Shown here: in pieces, positions 6,127 to 13,313 of the stretch
Numbering within the stretch: position 1 is the stretch's first letter
Layout: the number at the start of each line of letters is the position of its first letter
Assembly (NCBI GenBank): GCA_049521055.1
Contig: JBEKPE010000088.1
Coordinates: forward strand, 1 to 13,926
DNA length: 13,926 nt
Origin: FEN-987 sp049521055
GTDB lineage: Archaea > Thermoproteota > Bathyarchaeia > 40CM-2-53-6
Reading direction: 5' to 3'
The notes under the pieces: model-generated
What the model saw: only the letters and a program-made list of their open reading frames with translations
Told to the model about the DNA's origin: nothing
Database searches by the model: none
Translations under genes and position numbers: made by a program

Positions 6127-6927
6127 ATGGCGAAGGCCGGCAGTTATCAATGGCTTCCAGCAACCCTCCTCCTGCCCCTCAGGGTCTTCCTGGGCGCCAC
6201 TTTCCTTTATGCAGGAGCCCAACACTTGACAGACCCTTCTTACTTCGACCCCTCCAGGCCGGGGTTCATCGGGCGTCTCATAAACCAGTACGCCGTAGGT
6301 TCACCTCTCCACGACTTTCTTTTAGGCGTCATAGAACCCCACGCGGTCAGCTTTGGATACCTTGTCGCAACTGGAGAGATTCTCATCGGCTTGGCAGTTC
6401 TCTCTGGTTTACTGTTTCGCATAGCTTGTGTCGCGGGTTTAGCGCTTAACCTTACATTCTTTCTCTCAGCCACATGGACTGTCTTCCCATTTTACTTCGG
6501 ATCCGACATAGTTTTCGCCGTGGGTTGGTTGACACTACTCTTGACCGGACCGCAAACAAACATGAGCATAGATGGCGTCCTATCTCGACGATTTACCTCG
6601 TTGAACTGGCTCATATCCGGATCATCCGCGATTCCAAAAGCGGAAACAACGCAACCTGAAAAACCCCCGGCGCCTATGCAAACCTTGCAGGTTCCGTCCA
6701 AAGCAGGCCTGTATCCCAAACAGGTTAGAGAAGTAAACAGCTCCTTCAACAGAATTAAGGAGCAATTTCTGGGAAATGAAGAGACACAAACGGTTCTCGA
6801 AATGCTCCGCGTCTTTGTCATCAGCCTCGGAGTTGATAGGAAAGATTCACTCAAAGTGCTTGATGGCATAACTAATACTATAAGCAGAGATGCATGGCAA
6901 CAGGGAACAACGGAACGGTCTGAATAA
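6127..6927 (+). CDS. DoxX/TQO-small-subunit DoxD family membrane protein with a long cytosolic tail
   Basis: Residues 1-142 form the four-helix DoxD/DoxX core: helices at about 12-32, 74-96, 98-115 and 120-141. The signature LRVFLGATFLYAGAQHLTDP and the PFYFGSDIVFAVGWL segment are characteristic. In Acidianus, DoxD pairs with DoxA as thiosulfate:quinone oxidoreductase; many other DoxX proteins are uncharacterised membrane redox or quinone-linked proteins. Residues ~145-266 are an unusual extension: a Pro/Thr-rich linker (165-195) then a charged, helical region (about 197-256), with no motif I recognise. No DoxA homologue is in the window. The stop TAA directly abuts the start of the Rieske gene, so the two proteins are almost certainly made together and probably work together. 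Family confidence is high; the thiosulfate role is not supported here. Confidence 0.85.
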   Translation: MAKAGSYQWLPATLLLPLRVFLGATFLYAGAQHLTDPSYFDPSRPGFIGRLINQYAVGSPLHDFLLGVIEPHAVSFGYLVATGEILIGLAVLSGLLFRIACVAGLALNLTFFLSATWTVFPFYFGSDIVFAVGWLTLLLTGPQTNMSIDGVLSRRFTSLNWLISGSSAIPKAETTQPEKPPAPMQTLQVPSKAGLYPKQVREVNSSFNRIKEQFLGNEETQTVLEMLRVFVISLGVDRKDSLKVLDGITNTISRDAWQQGTTERSE

Positions 6928-7554
6928 TTGCCCGAGCCAGAGGACCTATACGAACGATTACGTAGCCAGTGTGACTTGACGCTTTCAAAGGAAACATTCG
7001 TCTCGCTGTACTCAGGTAAGCCGAAAGTTCCCGTTCCGATGACCCGCGCTGCTTTCCGACCGACTGGAGCTTTCACGAGTCACGAGCAGGCTGAACGGAT
7101 CAGCGTTCAACGTGGTAGGCGTAGTTTTCTACGTGGCCTAATGGTGTTGGGGTTGGCTGGGGTACTGGGCTTAATCTCGTGGAGCGCCCTGTCTCAACCG
7201 CAGGCCCAGGCTCCCGCGTACGTTTCAAATCCGGGCGGATCTGCCCGCCATGTACTTGCAACAGCGCAAAGTGTTCCCACGGATTCATCGCTATTACTCA
7301 ACGACCCGACATGGGGTCCTATGCTCTTGATTCATCTGGATAACGGCCAGTTTGTCGCGTACAGCGACATCTGCACTCATGCGGGCTGCCAAGTGAATTT
7401 CAACCCATCCGACAAACTCATCGAATGCCCATGCCATGGAGCTGTCTACGACCCTTACCACGCTGCCAAAGTCCTAGCCGGACCAGCACCAAGCCCATTG
7501 ACACAGATCCCAATCAGGTATGATCAAAGTAGCGGAAACATATACCTCCAATAA
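6928..7554 (+). CDS. Rieske [2Fe-2S] protein with a Tat-type signal anchor
   Basis: This 208-residue protein has three parts. Residues 1-60 are a cytosolic N-terminal extension. Residues 63-88 form a twin-arginine signal anchor (GRRSFLRG then a hydrophobic helix). Residues ~100-208 form an outward-facing Rieske domain. Cluster ligands are all present: C149-T-H151-A-G-C154 and C167-P-C169-H170; C154 and C169 would form the stabilising disulfide of bc1-type Rieske proteins. Box II reads CPCHGAVYD, with Ala where high-potential proteins have Ser. It should pass electrons to or from quinones or a partner, here presumably the DoxD-type protein encoded just upstream. Translation starts at TTG immediately after the upstream TAA without a clear ribosome site, implying re-initiation by the same ribosomes. 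No cytochrome b gene is nearby. Confidence 0.9.
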   Translation: MPEPEDLYERLRSQCDLTLSKETFVSLYSGKPKVPVPMTRAAFRPTGAFTSHEQAERISVQRGRRSFLRGLMVLGLAGVLGLISWSALSQPQAQAPAYVSNPGGSARHVLATAQSVPTDSSLLLNDPTWGPMLLIHLDNGQFVAYSDICTHAGCQVNFNPSDKLIECPCHGAVYDPYHAAKVLAGPAPSPLTQIPIRYDQSSGNIYLQ

Positions 7555-7649
7555 TCTTGAAACCGTGCTATGTTACTGCTCTCCTCACCGAACCTACATT
7601 GAACTAGGTACTAACGTCGAACTCGTTAATCTAACTCCTATCTCAACTC

Positions 7650-8714
7650 TCAGAATGATCGTGATATCAGAAATTCTGAGATCGACACCAGATTATCTCG
7701 GGCTGTGGAATCCGGGAGTTTGTTTAGTGTGTCCAGAGCGGCGCGAAGATAGGATTGGGCTGCTGTTTTCGCATAATCAATTGATCTGTATTTTTCGTAG
7801 AGTTGAATCGCTTTTCTGATTTCCTGTTTCGTGTTGTTGTTCTTGCCGAGAAGGCGAGTGAACGTTTTCCTATCTTGGGTGTTTGCTGTTCTTAGCAGGT
7901 GGGCAGTAAGTACCGTCTTCTTTCCTTCGCGAATGTCCCCGCCAATTTCCTTACCGTACTCTTTCACGTCACCCGAAACATTTAACGCGTCATCTACTAT
8001 CTGGAAACCGATCCCGACTGTTTCACCAAAATCGCCGAACATCTTGATTTGTTCGTCAGTGCCCCCTCCCGCGATCGCCCCCGTTTCTGTAGATAATGCC
8101 GTGAGGGCGCCGGTCTTGTTCTTGAGTAGACAGATGACTTCATCTTCGGTGAATTGTTTGCGTTTCCACATACTGAATTCGAATTGTTGACCCCACGTTA
8201 TGTCATAAGCGCGTTTCGCGATTTGGGAGACTAGCCTGTGGCAGCGGTCTTGAGGTATGTTGCTTGAGTTGGCGATCTCGAACACTTTGATGAGCATTGA
8301 GTCGCCAACATTGATTGCCGTAGGCTCGTTGTAGATTATGTGGATGCATGGTTTTCCCCGCCGAAGTTCACTCTTGTCCTCGATATCGTCGTGGACCAGT
8401 GTCATATTGTGTAGAAGCTCAACGGCAGCGGCTGCGCCGAGTGCATCTTCCTTGCGACCGCCCACGCACTCGCTCGCCAAGAAAGTCATGGCTGGCCTGA
8501 ACCGTTTTCCTCCACGGTCGAGAAGGTCCCAGACCGGAGCGTAGAATTCTTGTGGTTCCCCGGTTCGCGGTATGTGACGCTCAATCTCCGCTTCAACATC
8601 CCCTTTGTATTCGCCGAGAATTTCCAGAGCAGGTTTCATGTTGCCGTTGAATGTTGTTTGTCGTTCTTCAACTCTCCTCATGGTTAACGATCGGTTTGAT
8701 TGTGGTGGATTCAT
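7650..8714 (-). CDS. Isoprenyl diphosphate synthase (geranylgeranyl- or longer-chain type)
   Basis: This enzyme condenses isopentenyl diphosphate with allylic diphosphates to build the chains of archaeal membrane lipids or quinones. It has GGKRFRP, the first Asp-rich motif DDIED followed by LRRGKP, KNKTGAL, and a second motif GFQIVDDALNVSGD, then GGDIREGKKT. The second motif is DDxxN rather than DDxxD. The residue five before the first motif is Met (HNMTLVHDD), where classical archaeal GGPP synthases have an aromatic, so a longer product is possible. I chose ATG 8714: it lies ~12 bases after the transcript start predicted by the TATATAA element at 8749-8757. The conserved part begins near a later ATG at 8639 (MKPALEILGEYK), and ATG 8681 is also possible. 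A further open stretch upstream to 8798 is unlikely to be translated. Confidence 0.9.
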   Translation of the reverse strand: MNPPQSNRSLTMRRVEERQTTFNGNMKPALEILGEYKGDVEAEIERHIPRTGEPQEFYAPVWDLLDRGGKRFRPAMTFLASECVGGRKEDALGAAAAVELLHNMTLVHDDIEDKSELRRGKPCIHIIYNEPTAINVGDSMLIKVFEIANSSNIPQDRCHRLVSQIAKRAYDITWGQQFEFSMWKRKQFTEDEVICLLKNKTGALTALSTETGAIAGGGTDEQIKMFGDFGETVGIGFQIVDDALNVSGDVKEYGKEIGGDIREGKKTVLTAHLLRTANTQDRKTFTRLLGKNNNTKQEIRKAIQLYEKYRSIDYAKTAAQSYLRAALDTLNKLPDSTARDNLVSISEFLISRSF

Positions 8715-8748
8715 CCTCTTGCAAGGGAAAGTCGGGTCCGTCGAGAGC

Positions 8749-8757
8749 ATTATATAT
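8749..8757. promoter_or_regulatory. Shared TATA element between the prenyl synthase and ZIP genes
   Basis: ATTATATAT is nearly symmetric and reads as a strong TATA box on both strands. On the minus strand it predicts a transcript start near 8727, just before the synthase ATG at 8714. On the plus strand it predicts a start near 8779, which would exclude the ATG at 8756 as the start of the ZIP gene. Confidence 0.45.
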
Positions 8758-9589
8758 GCCGTATGGAATAATCGGCCATTCACATCGGACGTGTTCACCC
8801 CTGGTAGCGTATGTTCAAGTCCTAATTCTTGGTGCGTTCGCGGGCCTCACAATTCTTCTAGGAATGCCGCTTGCAATTGTTCAGAAAGTGAGCATGAGGA
8901 AGAAAGGTTTCCTCAACGCGTTCGCGACTGGCATTCTGATATTCCTCATAGTCGACGTCCTTAGCCACGCTTGGACAACTACCGCGGACGCAGCGACCGG
9001 TGCTTTTGCAGGCACGGCACCTCTTTGGGTTGCCGTCGTTGATCTGGGTGCCATGCTCGGAGGAATTGGAATCGGCCTCCTAGGGCTCACCTGGTACGGA
9101 AGAAGATACATGAGTAGAGGCGGTCCGACCTCGGCAATGACCCGTACAAGTTCTGAAATTGGGAGCGGAACAATGGGTCGGCCTCGTCAAGAATTACAGC
9201 TGATACAGCAAGTAGATGCGTACAGGCTGTCAATGATGATCGCTATCGGGATCGGTGCGCACAACTTCAGTGAAGGATTAGCGATCGGTCAATCCTATGC
9301 TTCAGGTGCTATCGGGTTGGCCGTGATGCTGATTATTGGATTCGCTGCCCACAACACTACGGAGGGTTTCGGAATCGCCGCCCCACTCAGCGGCTTAAGT
9401 AAAAGGCCGAGCAACCGCTTCCTCTTAATCGCGGGTTTCCTCGCGGGCGGTGCCCTAGTTTACGTGACAATGCTAATGTACAATTCGGGGAGACGTCAAG
9501 TTACGAATGATATTCTAATGCTAGGATTCTTCGTAGGAATAGCGGCAGGCTTCATAACCGACCTAATTGTCACGCTTGGCGGCGCTTAG
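8756..9589 (+). CDS. ZIP-family metal (zinc/iron) transporter
   Basis: An integral membrane permease that should import divalent metal such as zinc. Hydrophobic segments follow the ZIP pattern: three N-terminal helices, a variable hydrophilic loop (roughly bases 9110-9220) and a C-terminal bundle. The metal-site helices carry HNFSEGLAIG and HNTTEGFGIAAPL, matching the HNxxEG motifs of the family. The start is uncertain. ATG 8756 adds about 15 residues (from MPYGIIGH) ahead of the usual N-terminal helix and lies on the shared TATA box. The only alternative in frame before the first helix is a CTG at 8801-8803, giving 262 residues beginning directly at the helix. The gene is divergent from the prenyl synthase and convergent with the Hef gene. 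Family call firm; metal specificity not determinable. Confidence 0.88.
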   Translation: MPYGIIGHSHRTCSPLVAYVQVLILGAFAGLTILLGMPLAIVQKVSMRKKGFLNAFATGILIFLIVDVLSHAWTTTADAATGAFAGTAPLWVAVVDLGAMLGGIGIGLLGLTWYGRRYMSRGGPTSAMTRTSSEIGSGTMGRPRQELQLIQQVDAYRLSMMIAIGIGAHNFSEGLAIGQSYASGAIGLAVMLIIGFAAHNTTEGFGIAAPLSGLSKRPSNRFLLIAGFLAGGALVYVTMLMYNSGRRQVTNDILMLGFFVGIAAGFITDLIVTLGGA

Positions 9590-9602
9590 CAGAATTAGAA
9601 TG

Positions 9603-9635
9603 GTTGATCAACTGATTTACTTGCGCGTAACGCAA
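9603..9635. terminator. Palindrome and hairpin between convergent genes
   Basis: The gap between the ZIP stop and the Hef stop holds GTTGATCAAC (9603-9612), a perfect palindrome, and TTGCG (9621-9625) pairing with CGCAA (9631-9635) around a 5-base loop. Either could form in RNA from both strands and may mark the 3' ends; there is no strong T-tract. Confidence 0.3.
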
Positions 9636-9688
9636 ACTGTCCTAGGGCTATTCTCATTAAGCGATTAGGGACATTTTCGTTCGAGTGT

Positions 9689-11950
9689 TTAGACTAGGGG
9701 TTCAGCCTTGTAATTCGTTGTTAGAACCCGTCTGATCTCTTCAGAGATTTTTTCGCCTATACCGGATACTGACATGAGTTCTTCTTGGGACGCTTGAAAG
9801 ACGTGTTGGGGTGTGTGGAACGAAGTGAGTAGTTTCTTGGCGCGGGTTCTGTCAATGTTAGGTAGGCTGGAGACGACGAATTCTTGTTCTTCTTGGAGTG
9901 TTTTGGGTTTGGCGACGGTCATTATTCTTGGAGTGCGTTTGTCTTGAATTTGTTCGCGGCGAGATATGGCGAACATAAGCTGTGCGGTTTCTGAGGGCTT
10001 CTGGGTCAGCATTATCGGAATCCCATAATCCATTAGAATGCTAGCGTAAGCGCCCATCATGGCTTCGGGCCGGACGCGTCCCGATCCCGTCAATGATTCC
10101 CCCTCCACGATTATCACCGGTTTCATGTAGGCGTCTTTGAGTTTCGCGGCTTGCTGAAAGAGGCGGCCGTCGATTATTGAGGACGCGAAGTCGTCAACTT
10201 CCTTCCGTTCCACCACGACCCGGTCGGAGAGGACGAAATCGCCCACCTGTAGGGTTTCGGATTTAACGAGGGCGCCGAGTTTTGCGAGTTCCCTCGTAAC
10301 CAACGCGCCGAGTTCTCTTGAATCGGCGACTACGACAATTTGTTCTACCAATTTCTCTTCCTTCAAACTTGATGACATGAATTTCTCTATTCTTGACTGG
10401 TCGGGGGCGGAGTCTTTCCGAGCGGCAACGAACTGTTTGATGGCCATGGCCATCTCGCGTTCCCTGCGCTGCGAGATCCAGTAATACGCTTCGTCCCTCG
10501 TCCCTTTCGCGATCAATATGACTGCCGCGCCAGGACCTTTTCGGCCGGTTCGGCCGCGGCGTTGAATGTACCGAACGGCGCTTGGGACAGTATCGTAGAA
10601 GACTACTTGATCACATTCCACGATGTCAAGTCCTTCTTCTCCTATCTGCGTTGCAACGAGCACGTTGAATGTGCCCGCCCTGAAGTCATCCAGCACCATC
10701 GTTTGTTTCTTCTGTGTCAGGCCACGGTCTCTTGCGCGCGACGCTTGGCCGACGAGTCGAACGGCTGAGACTCCTTCGACCTTGTTGAGGACCTCCACAA
10801 GCCTCGCCGCGGTGGCGCGGTAGTTTGTGAAAACCATGATGCGCCGTGCTCCCTTACCCAACCCGGTACGTACAGATCTGATTAGTTCGGTAACTTTGGG
10901 GTGGTCAACCTCTTTCGCCACGAGGCTATTCACGACGCTTACCACTTGCTTCATTCTATCGTCGTCAAGAAGCATTTTCAGCCCTGGCGTCATTCGTTGC
11001 TCTCCCTTCTCCCTCAACCCGTCCAGGTGTTCTTTCAGGGCGGGAAAGCCTTGAGTTTCTAAGAACTCTGTTGCGCGAATTGCATGAATGGCCGCGTAGA
11101 CGTAGGCCAGGTATATCTTTGCGTCCCTGTTCCTCCCAGCAGCGTCACTTAGGATTCTCTGCCTGGCACCTAACACGTCCCGCAGGCGAACTCTATCCAT
11201 AGCCGCGCTCTCAAGGTATCCATGGTCCCTTATCGTCCGCAGCTTGTCACGAAGGAAGGATTCCAGTTCCCGTTTTACATCATAGAATATTTGGGGAAGG
11301 CTGACATTGACCCAACGGATCTCTATTCCCCCAACGTATGGTTTTACGTCCTCGCTCTGAATTGACCGTGCCTCGACCCATTCGAGGTGGAGGTTGTCGC
11401 ATATCTCTCGAACATCCTGCTCGCTTGAGCCGGGCGAGGCGGTTAGCCCAAGGATAAGGCTGTCCTCGGTTGACGAGTAGCGATCAGCAATGAAAACGTA
11501 AGGATAATCGCCCACTGCCCTGTGAGCCTCATCAAAGACCATCAACGAAAAAGTGTCCAGCGTGAGTTTGCCTGTAAGCAAGTCATTCATGAAAACTTGA
11601 GGCGTGCAAAAGATGAGTCGCTTCTTCCACAGATCGACGCGTTCCTTAGGGCCGACCTCACCCGTCAACCAAACCATGGATGAGGGATCAAGGGTGAGTA
11701 ACTTCTGAAATGTTTTGAAATGTTGGAGCACTAATGGCTTCGTGGGTGCTAGGATGACTACACCCTTGTTTGAAATTCGTTGCAGCCTTTCTGCCGCAAC
11801 GTAGGCAGCGACAATTGACTTCCCTAACCCCGTGGGAAGGCAGACCAACGTGTTGACGCGTACGGCGTTCTTTGCTATGGATTCTTGATAGGAACGTCGT
11901 TCGATGGCATCTAACCTCAGTAACGAATTCGAGTTGAGGTCGAACGCCAC
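9689..11950 (-). CDS. hef: Hef: archaeal FANCM-like helicase fused to an XPF/MUS81-type nuclease
   Basis: This 753-residue protein remodels stalled replication forks and cuts branched DNA. The N-terminal SF2 helicase has Walker A PTGLGKS (39-45), the motif II box DEAH (140-143), motif III TAS (170-172), an insert domain (about 225-345) and motif VI QRRGRTGR (463-470). The nuclease domain (about 537-665) has an ADSRE motif (542-546), GD (570-571) and the catalytic ERKEVDDF (581-588), so GDx(n)ERKxxxD is intact. A tandem helix-hairpin-helix region (about 694-743, including SVSGIGEKI) closes the protein and should mediate dimerisation and DNA binding. All catalytic motifs look active. Start GTG 11950 is supported by a TATA-like TGGTAAATTA exactly ~25 bases upstream and no ribosome site, i.e. 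a leaderless transcript. PCNA interaction is known in euryarchaeal Hef but not evident here. Confidence 0.95.
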   Translation of the reverse strand: MAFDLNSNSLLRLDAIERRSYQESIAKNAVRVNTLVCLPTGLGKSIVAAYVAAERLQRISNKGVVILAPTKPLVLQHFKTFQKLLTLDPSSMVWLTGEVGPKERVDLWKKRLIFCTPQVFMNDLLTGKLTLDTFSLMVFDEAHRAVGDYPYVFIADRYSSTEDSLILGLTASPGSSEQDVREICDNLHLEWVEARSIQSEDVKPYVGGIEIRWVNVSLPQIFYDVKRELESFLRDKLRTIRDHGYLESAAMDRVRLRDVLGARQRILSDAAGRNRDAKIYLAYVYAAIHAIRATEFLETQGFPALKEHLDGLREKGEQRMTPGLKMLLDDDRMKQVVSVVNSLVAKEVDHPKVTELIRSVRTGLGKGARRIMVFTNYRATAARLVEVLNKVEGVSAVRLVGQASRARDRGLTQKKQTMVLDDFRAGTFNVLVATQIGEEGLDIVECDQVVFYDTVPSAVRYIQRRGRTGRKGPGAAVILIAKGTRDEAYYWISQRREREMAMAIKQFVAARKDSAPDQSRIEKFMSSSLKEEKLVEQIVVVADSRELGALVTRELAKLGALVKSETLQVGDFVLSDRVVVERKEVDDFASSIIDGRLFQQAAKLKDAYMKPVIIVEGESLTGSGRVRPEAMMGAYASILMDYGIPIMLTQKPSETAQLMFAISRREQIQDKRTPRIMTVAKPKTLQEEQEFVVSSLPNIDRTRAKKLLTSFHTPQHVFQASQEELMSVSGIGEKISEEIRRVLTTNYKAEPLV

Positions 11951-11970
11951 CTATGAAACGCCCACTTTCC

Positions 11971-11980
11971 TAATTTACCA
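11971..11980 (-). promoter_or_regulatory. TATA box for a leaderless hef transcript
   Basis: The minus strand reads TGGTAAATTA with its centre ~25 bases before the GTG start at 11950. That spacing places transcription start at the start codon itself, consistent with the lack of a ribosome-binding site. Confidence 0.5.
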
Positions 11981-11997
11981 ATCAAACAGCGCCTAGC

Positions 11998-12026
11998 GGG
12001 GGTATAAGATCGAGGGGTATAACCCC
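11998..12026. repeat. Repeated GGGGTATAA elements, the second forming a hairpin
   Basis: GGGGTATAA occurs twice, in GGGGGTATAA at 11998-12007 and at 12014-12022, 15 bases apart start to start. The second is followed by CCCC so that GGGGT and ACCCC (12014-12018 and 12022-12026) pair around an ATA loop, with further C-runs after it. It lies upstream of the hef TATA box and downstream of the DUF4013 gene stop. It could be an operator for hef or a 3'-end structure for the upstream gene. Confidence 0.5.
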
Positions 12027-12103
12027 ACCCCCCAACCGGAATGATTTTCTCTCTCTGAGATTTGCGCGAACGTAATCAAGCATCGGCGGGACGTAGCACG
12101 TGT

Positions 12104-12994
12104 CTATGTCTGTTTGGCCCCGCAGCTTCCGCAGAATGTCGCCGCCGCCGGAATCTTCGCGCCGCAACTGATACAAAATTTAGTGCCAGCCTGTGCTGTT
12201 GGGGGTGGAGGAGCGGGGACTGCGGCACCGCAGCTCGGGCAGAACTTATGGTGAGGCTGAAGCGATGTGCCGCAAGAAGAACAGGCCATACCACTTACGA
12301 CAGGTGCCGCCACTTTCAGTTCAGATGGCGCGCCCTCGTTATACAAAAGCCCCAGGGACCTGAAAACGAAGACGCCTAGGATCGGCTGAAGAATCGCGGA
12401 GATCAACCATCCAACACGGGGTATAAGCCCCGAAATTGCGCTAATAACAACGCCGATTATCACCACAACAACTATCCAACCTATGTATTTCACCCAACCA
12501 ATCCCACGTATGATGCTCAGAATCTCACCGAAAGCGAAAGCCTTCCCGAACTTTCCTGTCTTAATCATATGTGCCATGCCTACCCCTAGAATGACCAACA
12601 GAAGTACCACGAGGATGATGCCAACAAGGAGAATCACGGCGCCTGTCCCTCCAAGCACAAGCCCACCTGCGAGCGCCAGGCCTGACGTAGACATTAGGCC
12701 GGCAGCCATAGAGACGCCGCCAACTATTATGAGGATTATTGGAATTACCATGTAGATTAAAGCCGCAAAGAAGACCTTGGCTCCATCAACGAACAACTCG
12801 CCGTACTTCTCCAGCTTCGGTGGTGTTCCGGTGCCAGGTGACTCTCTAAGTACTCTGGCTTGGTAGCCGATTACTATGAAGTCGACAATGGGGATAACAC
12901 TGAGAATGATGAGTATGATTAGACGGCCTATGCCACTGAATAACTTCTTCGTGTATTCGAAACTGTCGCTAAGATTGTCGCCGAGATTCATCAT
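12104..12994 (-). CDS. DUF4013-type membrane protein with two C-terminal zinc ribbons
   Basis: This 296-residue membrane protein has a short cytosolic N-terminus followed by about six hydrophobic segments (roughly 23-44, 72-92, 96-115, 118-142, 168-190, 196-215). The segment IGYQARVLRES...YGELFVDGAKVFF (42-76) is typical of the archaeal DUF4013 family, whose function is unknown. The tail carries two zinc ribbons: C238/C241 with C252/C255, and C274/C277 with C288/C291, joined by an Ala/Pro linker. The ribbons probably sit in the cytosol and bind a partner or sense metal. Start ATG 12994 (a second ATG follows directly) has no clear ribosome site, but a TATA-like TTTATATT lies ~37 bases upstream, giving a ~12-base leader. 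It therefore has its own promoter although it follows two other Cys-rich genes on the same strand. Confidence 0.85.
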   Translation of the reverse strand: MMNLGDNLSDSFEYTKKLFSGIGRLIILIILSVIPIVDFIVIGYQARVLRESPGTGTPPKLEKYGELFVDGAKVFFAALIYMVIPIILIIVGGVSMAAGLMSTSGLALAGGLVLGGTGAVILLVGIILVVLLLVILGVGMAHMIKTGKFGKAFAFGEILSIIRGIGWVKYIGWIVVVVIIGVVISAISGLIPRVGWLISAILQPILGVFVFRSLGLLYNEGAPSELKVAAPVVSGMACSSCGTSLQPHHKFCPSCGAAVPAPPPPTAQAGTKFCISCGAKIPAAATFCGSCGAKQT

Positions 12995-13027
12995 GGGCCA
13001 CTTGCAAGTAGCAGAGACGGGTTATGG

Positions 13028-13035
13028 AATATAAA
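13028..13035 (-). promoter_or_regulatory. Candidate TATA box for the DUF4013 gene
   Basis: The minus strand reads TTTATATT about 37 bases before the ATG at 12994, predicting a transcript start near 13006. It sits in the 67-base gap after the Cys-rich gene. Confidence 0.45.
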
Positions 13036-13061
13036 CTGGTTTAAGAAAATCATGCTACACA

Positions 13062-13298
13062 TCATTCTTCACCAGACCCGCCGCATGATTCGCATTCCTT
13101 TTGCCCTTCGCCGTCACATTCTGGGCAATCTTCGCTTATTCTCCCCTCACCATTGCACTCGGGACAACGAATGGTCATTCCTGACTCGCGGAGAGTTCCT
13201 TCTCCCATGCACTTATCGCAATCAACATCCAGCGTGCCCGTTCCTTCGCAGTCTGGACAGTCTGACTTTCCCCTCCCCTCACAATCATTACATTTCAT
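13062..13298 (-). CDS. Stand-alone DnaJ-type cysteine-rich (zinc) protein, 78 aa
   Basis: The whole protein is six CxxC motifs at residues 3-6, 14-17, 27-30, 45-48, 58-61 and 69-72, each followed by the x-G-x-G pattern of the DnaJ Cys-rich domain. A DnaJ zinc domain normally has four such motifs binding two zinc ions; here there is room for three zinc sites and there is no J-domain or client-binding domain. The protein is acidic (many Asp/Glu). In chaperones this domain helps hold unfolded protein and can act in thiol exchange; a free-standing version may be a chaperone accessory, a zinc store or a redox protein. ATG 13298 follows AGAGGG with ~6 bases of spacing. It starts 15 bases after the upstream UPF0148 gene stop and is probably co-transcribed with it. 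Confidence 0.85.
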   Translation of the reverse strand: MKCNDCEGRGKSDCPDCEGTGTLDVDCDKCMGEGTLRESGMTIRCPECNGEGRISEDCPECDGEGQKECESCGGSGEE

Positions 13299-13313
13299 CC
13301 TAATCCCTCTGCG

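Noticed and set aside
7664..7676. Palindrome TCAGAAATTCTGA near the end of the prenyl synthase.
   Set aside because: It lies inside the coding region for conserved-looking C-terminal residues and is easily explained by codon chance; no T-tract follows.
8651..8755. Upstream extension of the ZIP reading frame from ATG 8651.
   Set aside because: It overlaps the start of the prenyl synthase on the other strand and its shared promoter, and adds residues unlike a ZIP N-terminus.
8715..8798. Upstream extension of the prenyl synthase frame to 8798.
   Set aside because: It would cross the TATA element and adds a non-conserved segment; later ATGs fit the family and the promoter better.
11982..12079. 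33-codon minus-strand ORF (MLDYVRANLRERKS...) between the DUF4013 stop and hef.
   Set aside because: It has no ribosome site, and its second half simply translates the G/C-run repeat element. The region is better explained as regulatory or untranslated.
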